From assembly GCA_035582835.1 (NCBI GenBank), contig JAYKAV010002766.1, forward strand, positions 2,756,683-2,820,682: 64,000 bases of DNA, in the 5' to 3' direction. The DNA is from Phoebastria nigripes (lineage: Eukaryota > Chordata > Aves > Procellariiformes > Diomedeidae). A program made the translations under genes and the position numbers. Position 1 is the first letter of the stretch. Every line of letters starts with the position of its first letter. Shown here in pieces: positions 61,561 through 64,000 of the stretch. Under the pieces are notes generated by a model. The model made no database searches, was not told the origin of the DNA, and worked only from the letters and a program-made list of their open reading frames with translations.

Positions 61561-63274
61561 TGTACTGGAGGCTTCTGAAGTGGGTAGGCAGGACAAGCTT
61601 AAAACAGTAGGTTGACAACTTTTATCTTTTAATCTTCAATTCTTCTGTGGATTTAAATGACTTAAAATTCCGTTTGACAGCAGGACCTCCTTTTGCTGTC
61701 ACAAGCAAAAGAAAGATGCAAATGTCATCTAAAACTTGCTCCACCTGTGTCAGATTGTGACATTTAATACAGATGGTACTGATCACCATTACTCTGAAAG
61801 CTTTAATCCTTTTTACACTAAAGTTAGTGCACCTTGGGAAGAATGAGTGGCATCCTGTTCTGCTTAAACAGCAGTGTAATTCTCAGCTAACATTAGAGTA
61901 GTATCTCTGTTGCTGATGATAGAAGATGTAGAAAGCATATATCCTGATTTTTATGACCCCAGGTGCAATTTAATAGAAAATTTGGTGTTGGGTTCATGAA
62001 TTGAACAAACTTGAATTGATGTTTGGTGATCGTATGAAGCCACAGTCCTTTTTACCATGACACTTGCTCAGGTTGTAGCTGCACTGTAAGTGCACAGCCT
62101 GAATTCCTCACGTGCAAGCGGTAAGTTTAGCCTCTAAAGAGGAGTCACTAGGAGCTGGCAGGAAGGGATGGGCTTTCTCTTAAAGTGTATGTGGGGCATC
62201 GCTGCTGCTGTATCTGCCCCTGTAGGATTACCCTGTTCCTCAGCTTTCTGAGATGAGACAAAATGAATGTTCTGGAAAATAGGCTTACATGCCCTGAACT
62301 ATGCATTGTATGGTTGAAGCGTGGAAACAAATGTTTAAATGGATCCCCGGTCTATCACGAGCAGAAGTCCTGTAATCCTACATTTGAATTTTCAAATCCC
62401 CCTGTGATGTGGGTATGTGACCAAGGCCATTGGCATCACCTGTTCCTTCTCCCTCTCCTACCCATCCAAGAGTAGCAGCCCCTGAGCCTGTGAAGGACCG
62501 GGGCGGGGGGGTGTTCACTGTGTGCCTTGGGGCTGTACACAAGGCGTATTTGCATCCTGTTAGTGCTTTGCTAAAATAGGCAGGCTCCCTCCGAAGCCAC
62601 TGCTCAGAGCTTGAACAAGCTCCAGCCTGAATAACCACTTAATTAACATAGCCTCCTGGCAATGGTGCGCAAGCACATTTCCCATCTAAAAGCAGAATCA
62701 AGGCAATATTTTGTGTCTATTCTTAGTCACATCCATTCAATCTGTAGATACTTGAAATCCTTAAATGGGCTGACTGCAGGGCAGCTCCTTCCTGATGCTT
62801 TACAGTGAGTTCCAGCCTGCTGCATTCNTGTGCATGTCGCCGAGACGCAGAGCCGGATCCGGGACGGTTCCTGAGCTGACCTGGTGAGGGGGGGCTCAGG
62901 GAAGCGCTCCTGGCGGCGGCAGCAGCTCTCCCCAGCAGGCAGTGCATTCCGGGGGCGAGCAGGGCTTCTCAAATGGCTGTAGAGAGTATCAAAACCAGAT
63001 GTCTTTCCAGCCCAGTCCTGAAGAGATCATTCTGGCAGTGTCCCAGGAAGTTTTTGTAGGCTTTCACTCAGTCTCCGGACTTTGCTATCCTGCATGACTT
63101 TTAATAAACCTGTTACTAGTACCTAGTTGGATTCTTGGCAGATCTGCTGGCCTCCAGCTGTTCAGATTGCAGTGCTTTCCATAATTTCCTGACACAGGCA
63201 GCAAAACAACCTTGGCTGGTTTCTCCCAGCCTGTGGGACCTGTCATTCCCCCAAGAAGGCTTACAGAGCCTGCT
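61561..63274. other. Noncoding stretch with a GC-rich pocket near 62.85-62.96 kb
   Basis: No gene recognised. A G-run (ggggcgggggggtg) lies near 62,500, and a CpG-rich pocket near 62,838-62,960 contains tcgccgagacgcag and ggcggcggcagc. A single N at 62828 precedes it. Frames of 60-86 codons overlap on both strands. Confidence 0.5.
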
Positions 63275-63363
63275 GGGTTTTTTTGTTGGGTGTGTTGTGG
63301 GTTTTTTTGGGCGTTTTGGTTTTTTTGTTTTGTGGTGGTTTTTTGTTTGTTTGTTTGTTTTTA
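63275..63363. repeat. T/G-rich low-complexity tract ending in (TTTG)n
   Basis: About 90 bases of T runs broken by G and GG, ending with (TTTG)4-5 at 63342-63362. Its complement is A/C-rich and shares the 15-mer CAAACAAAAAACCAC with the tract at 48584-48652. The stop-free frames across it reflect low complexity, not coding. Confidence 0.85.
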
Positions 63364-64000
63364 GCAAAACACAGTGCTGGTGAGGACAGGCAGGTGATTG
63401 ATGAACAGTGTTTCTTCAAGTGTGCAAGTAGAAGTGAATCATCTCAGCAGTGAGTGGACAGCTGTATGTGATGCAGATCCCTGTTTGTTTTGCAGCATAC
63501 TCAGTTTTAGAAACGTGTTTTCTGGACACTGTCTCCCCAGGGAATATGCTGGAATAGAATTGAACTTTTCTTAGGGAAGTGGGAGCCTACTCTTGCACAC
63601 AGGATTAGTCCTTACAGACACTGGAGTTTTTAGTGGCCGTATGCAAATACCATCTAGTGATTGTTTGGTACTTCTGAGAAAGTCACTGTTGTGGCTCAGC
63701 TTCACTAATTTCCCCAATGACTGGCATAGTGGGCACTGGTGATGACAGGCTTTTGGGCTCCATCAAAACACAGGTGTTTAAAGTATCTGTCAGTCTGTCC
63801 TCAGTTCTAAGTGATTGTGAAGGACAAAGTCACCTCTGGGGGTTGGGATGCTTTGGATTTGAGGTAAGAAACAAGTCAAGATGCGAGCATGGCTGGAAGA
63901 TCTTACACTGCCTGTTCTAGGTGTAAATAAGAAAATTGTTTTTGTGGTTTTATGCAAAAGTTCACAGAGGAAACAGCTAGAGACATATATCCTTGCCTCT
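63364..64000. other. Noncoding stretch to the window edge
   Basis: No gene recognised. An acceptor-like tctgtcctcag (AG at 63803-63804) and a donor GAG/GTAAGA (63863/63864) bracket 59 nt with one open frame. This is noted as a possible exon only in the findings. Confidence 0.45.

Noticed and set aside
61915..61950. C/D-box snoRNA from tgatgat and a later ctga
   Set aside because: The C box is imperfect, the spacing is too short for a typical C/D snoRNA, and no terminal stem is visible.
1..64000. Prokaryotic operon, prophage, plasmid or mobile bacterial island
   Set aside because: No compact coding arrangement, no ribosome binding sites and no recognisable bacterial genes. CR1 retroelements identify a vertebrate.
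1..64000. tRNA, rRNA, snRNA or known microRNA genes
   Set aside because: Looked for A/B-box tRNA patterns, U6/7SK/Y RNA starts and common vertebrate microRNA seeds by eye. None found. A tRNAscan-SE/Infernal run would settle this.
1..64000. Endogenous retrovirus or LTR element
   Set aside because: No paired LTR-like repeats, primer-binding site, polypurine tract context or retroviral protein motifs were recognised.

Overview
This looks like nuclear DNA from a sauropsid vertebrate, most likely a bird. The strongest evidence is a run of CR1-type LINE sequence at the left edge: 38 uninterrupted minus-strand codons of the C-terminal part of the CR1 ORF2 protein. Two older, decayed CR1 3' ends sit near 48.5-49.5 kb. 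I recognise no mammalian L1, Alu or B elements. I also see none of the compact ORFs, ribosome binding sites, operons, phage genes, CRISPR arrays or plasmid features of a prokaryote. I did not recognise any protein-coding exon, tRNA, rRNA, known small RNA or microRNA. Nearly all open frames look like chance frames in noncoding DNA: they are short, overlap on both strands and resemble no family I know. I therefore read the window as intergenic or deep intronic sequence.

Layout. Positions 1-118 are the CR1 edge fragment. From there to about 16.9 kb is mixed-composition DNA with fairly common CpG and three compact GC-rich patches (about 2.3, 9.3 and 13.3 kb); the last two each carry a GC box. From about 17 to 54 kb CpG becomes scarce, with stretches over 1 kb lacking it altogether. 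One sharp exception lies in this poor domain: at 27.87 kb a 16-bp minisatellite opens a small CpG island of about 220 bp with a CpG-containing shoulder to about 28.9 kb. It directly follows 513 bp of GC-rich but completely CpG-free sequence. This is the best promoter candidate in the window. From 48.5 to 49.5 kb are the two old CR1 remnants, the first interrupted by an A/C-rich tract. From about 54 kb to the end CpG becomes more frequent again, with small GC-rich patches near 57.4, 60.7 and 62.9 kb.

Several AT-rich blocks (7.14-7.62, 18.3-18.7, 22.6-23.06, 57.9-58.6 and 61.0-61.6 kb) are dense in TAAT-type homeodomain cores and other developmental-factor-like words. They are reasonable candidates for conserved noncoding regulatory elements, but only alignment to other birds could show that. 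A few acceptor/donor pairs could mark exons of noncoding or unannotated transcripts; pairs this good are also expected by chance in 64 kb.

I found no convincing new genetic system. The observations most worth checking are the CpG switch and minisatellite at 27.36-28.9 kb, the large-scale CpG domain structure, a pre-miRNA-sized hairpin at 23,246-23,310, and the candidate regulatory blocks. CpG counts were made by hand, so treat them as close rather than exact.
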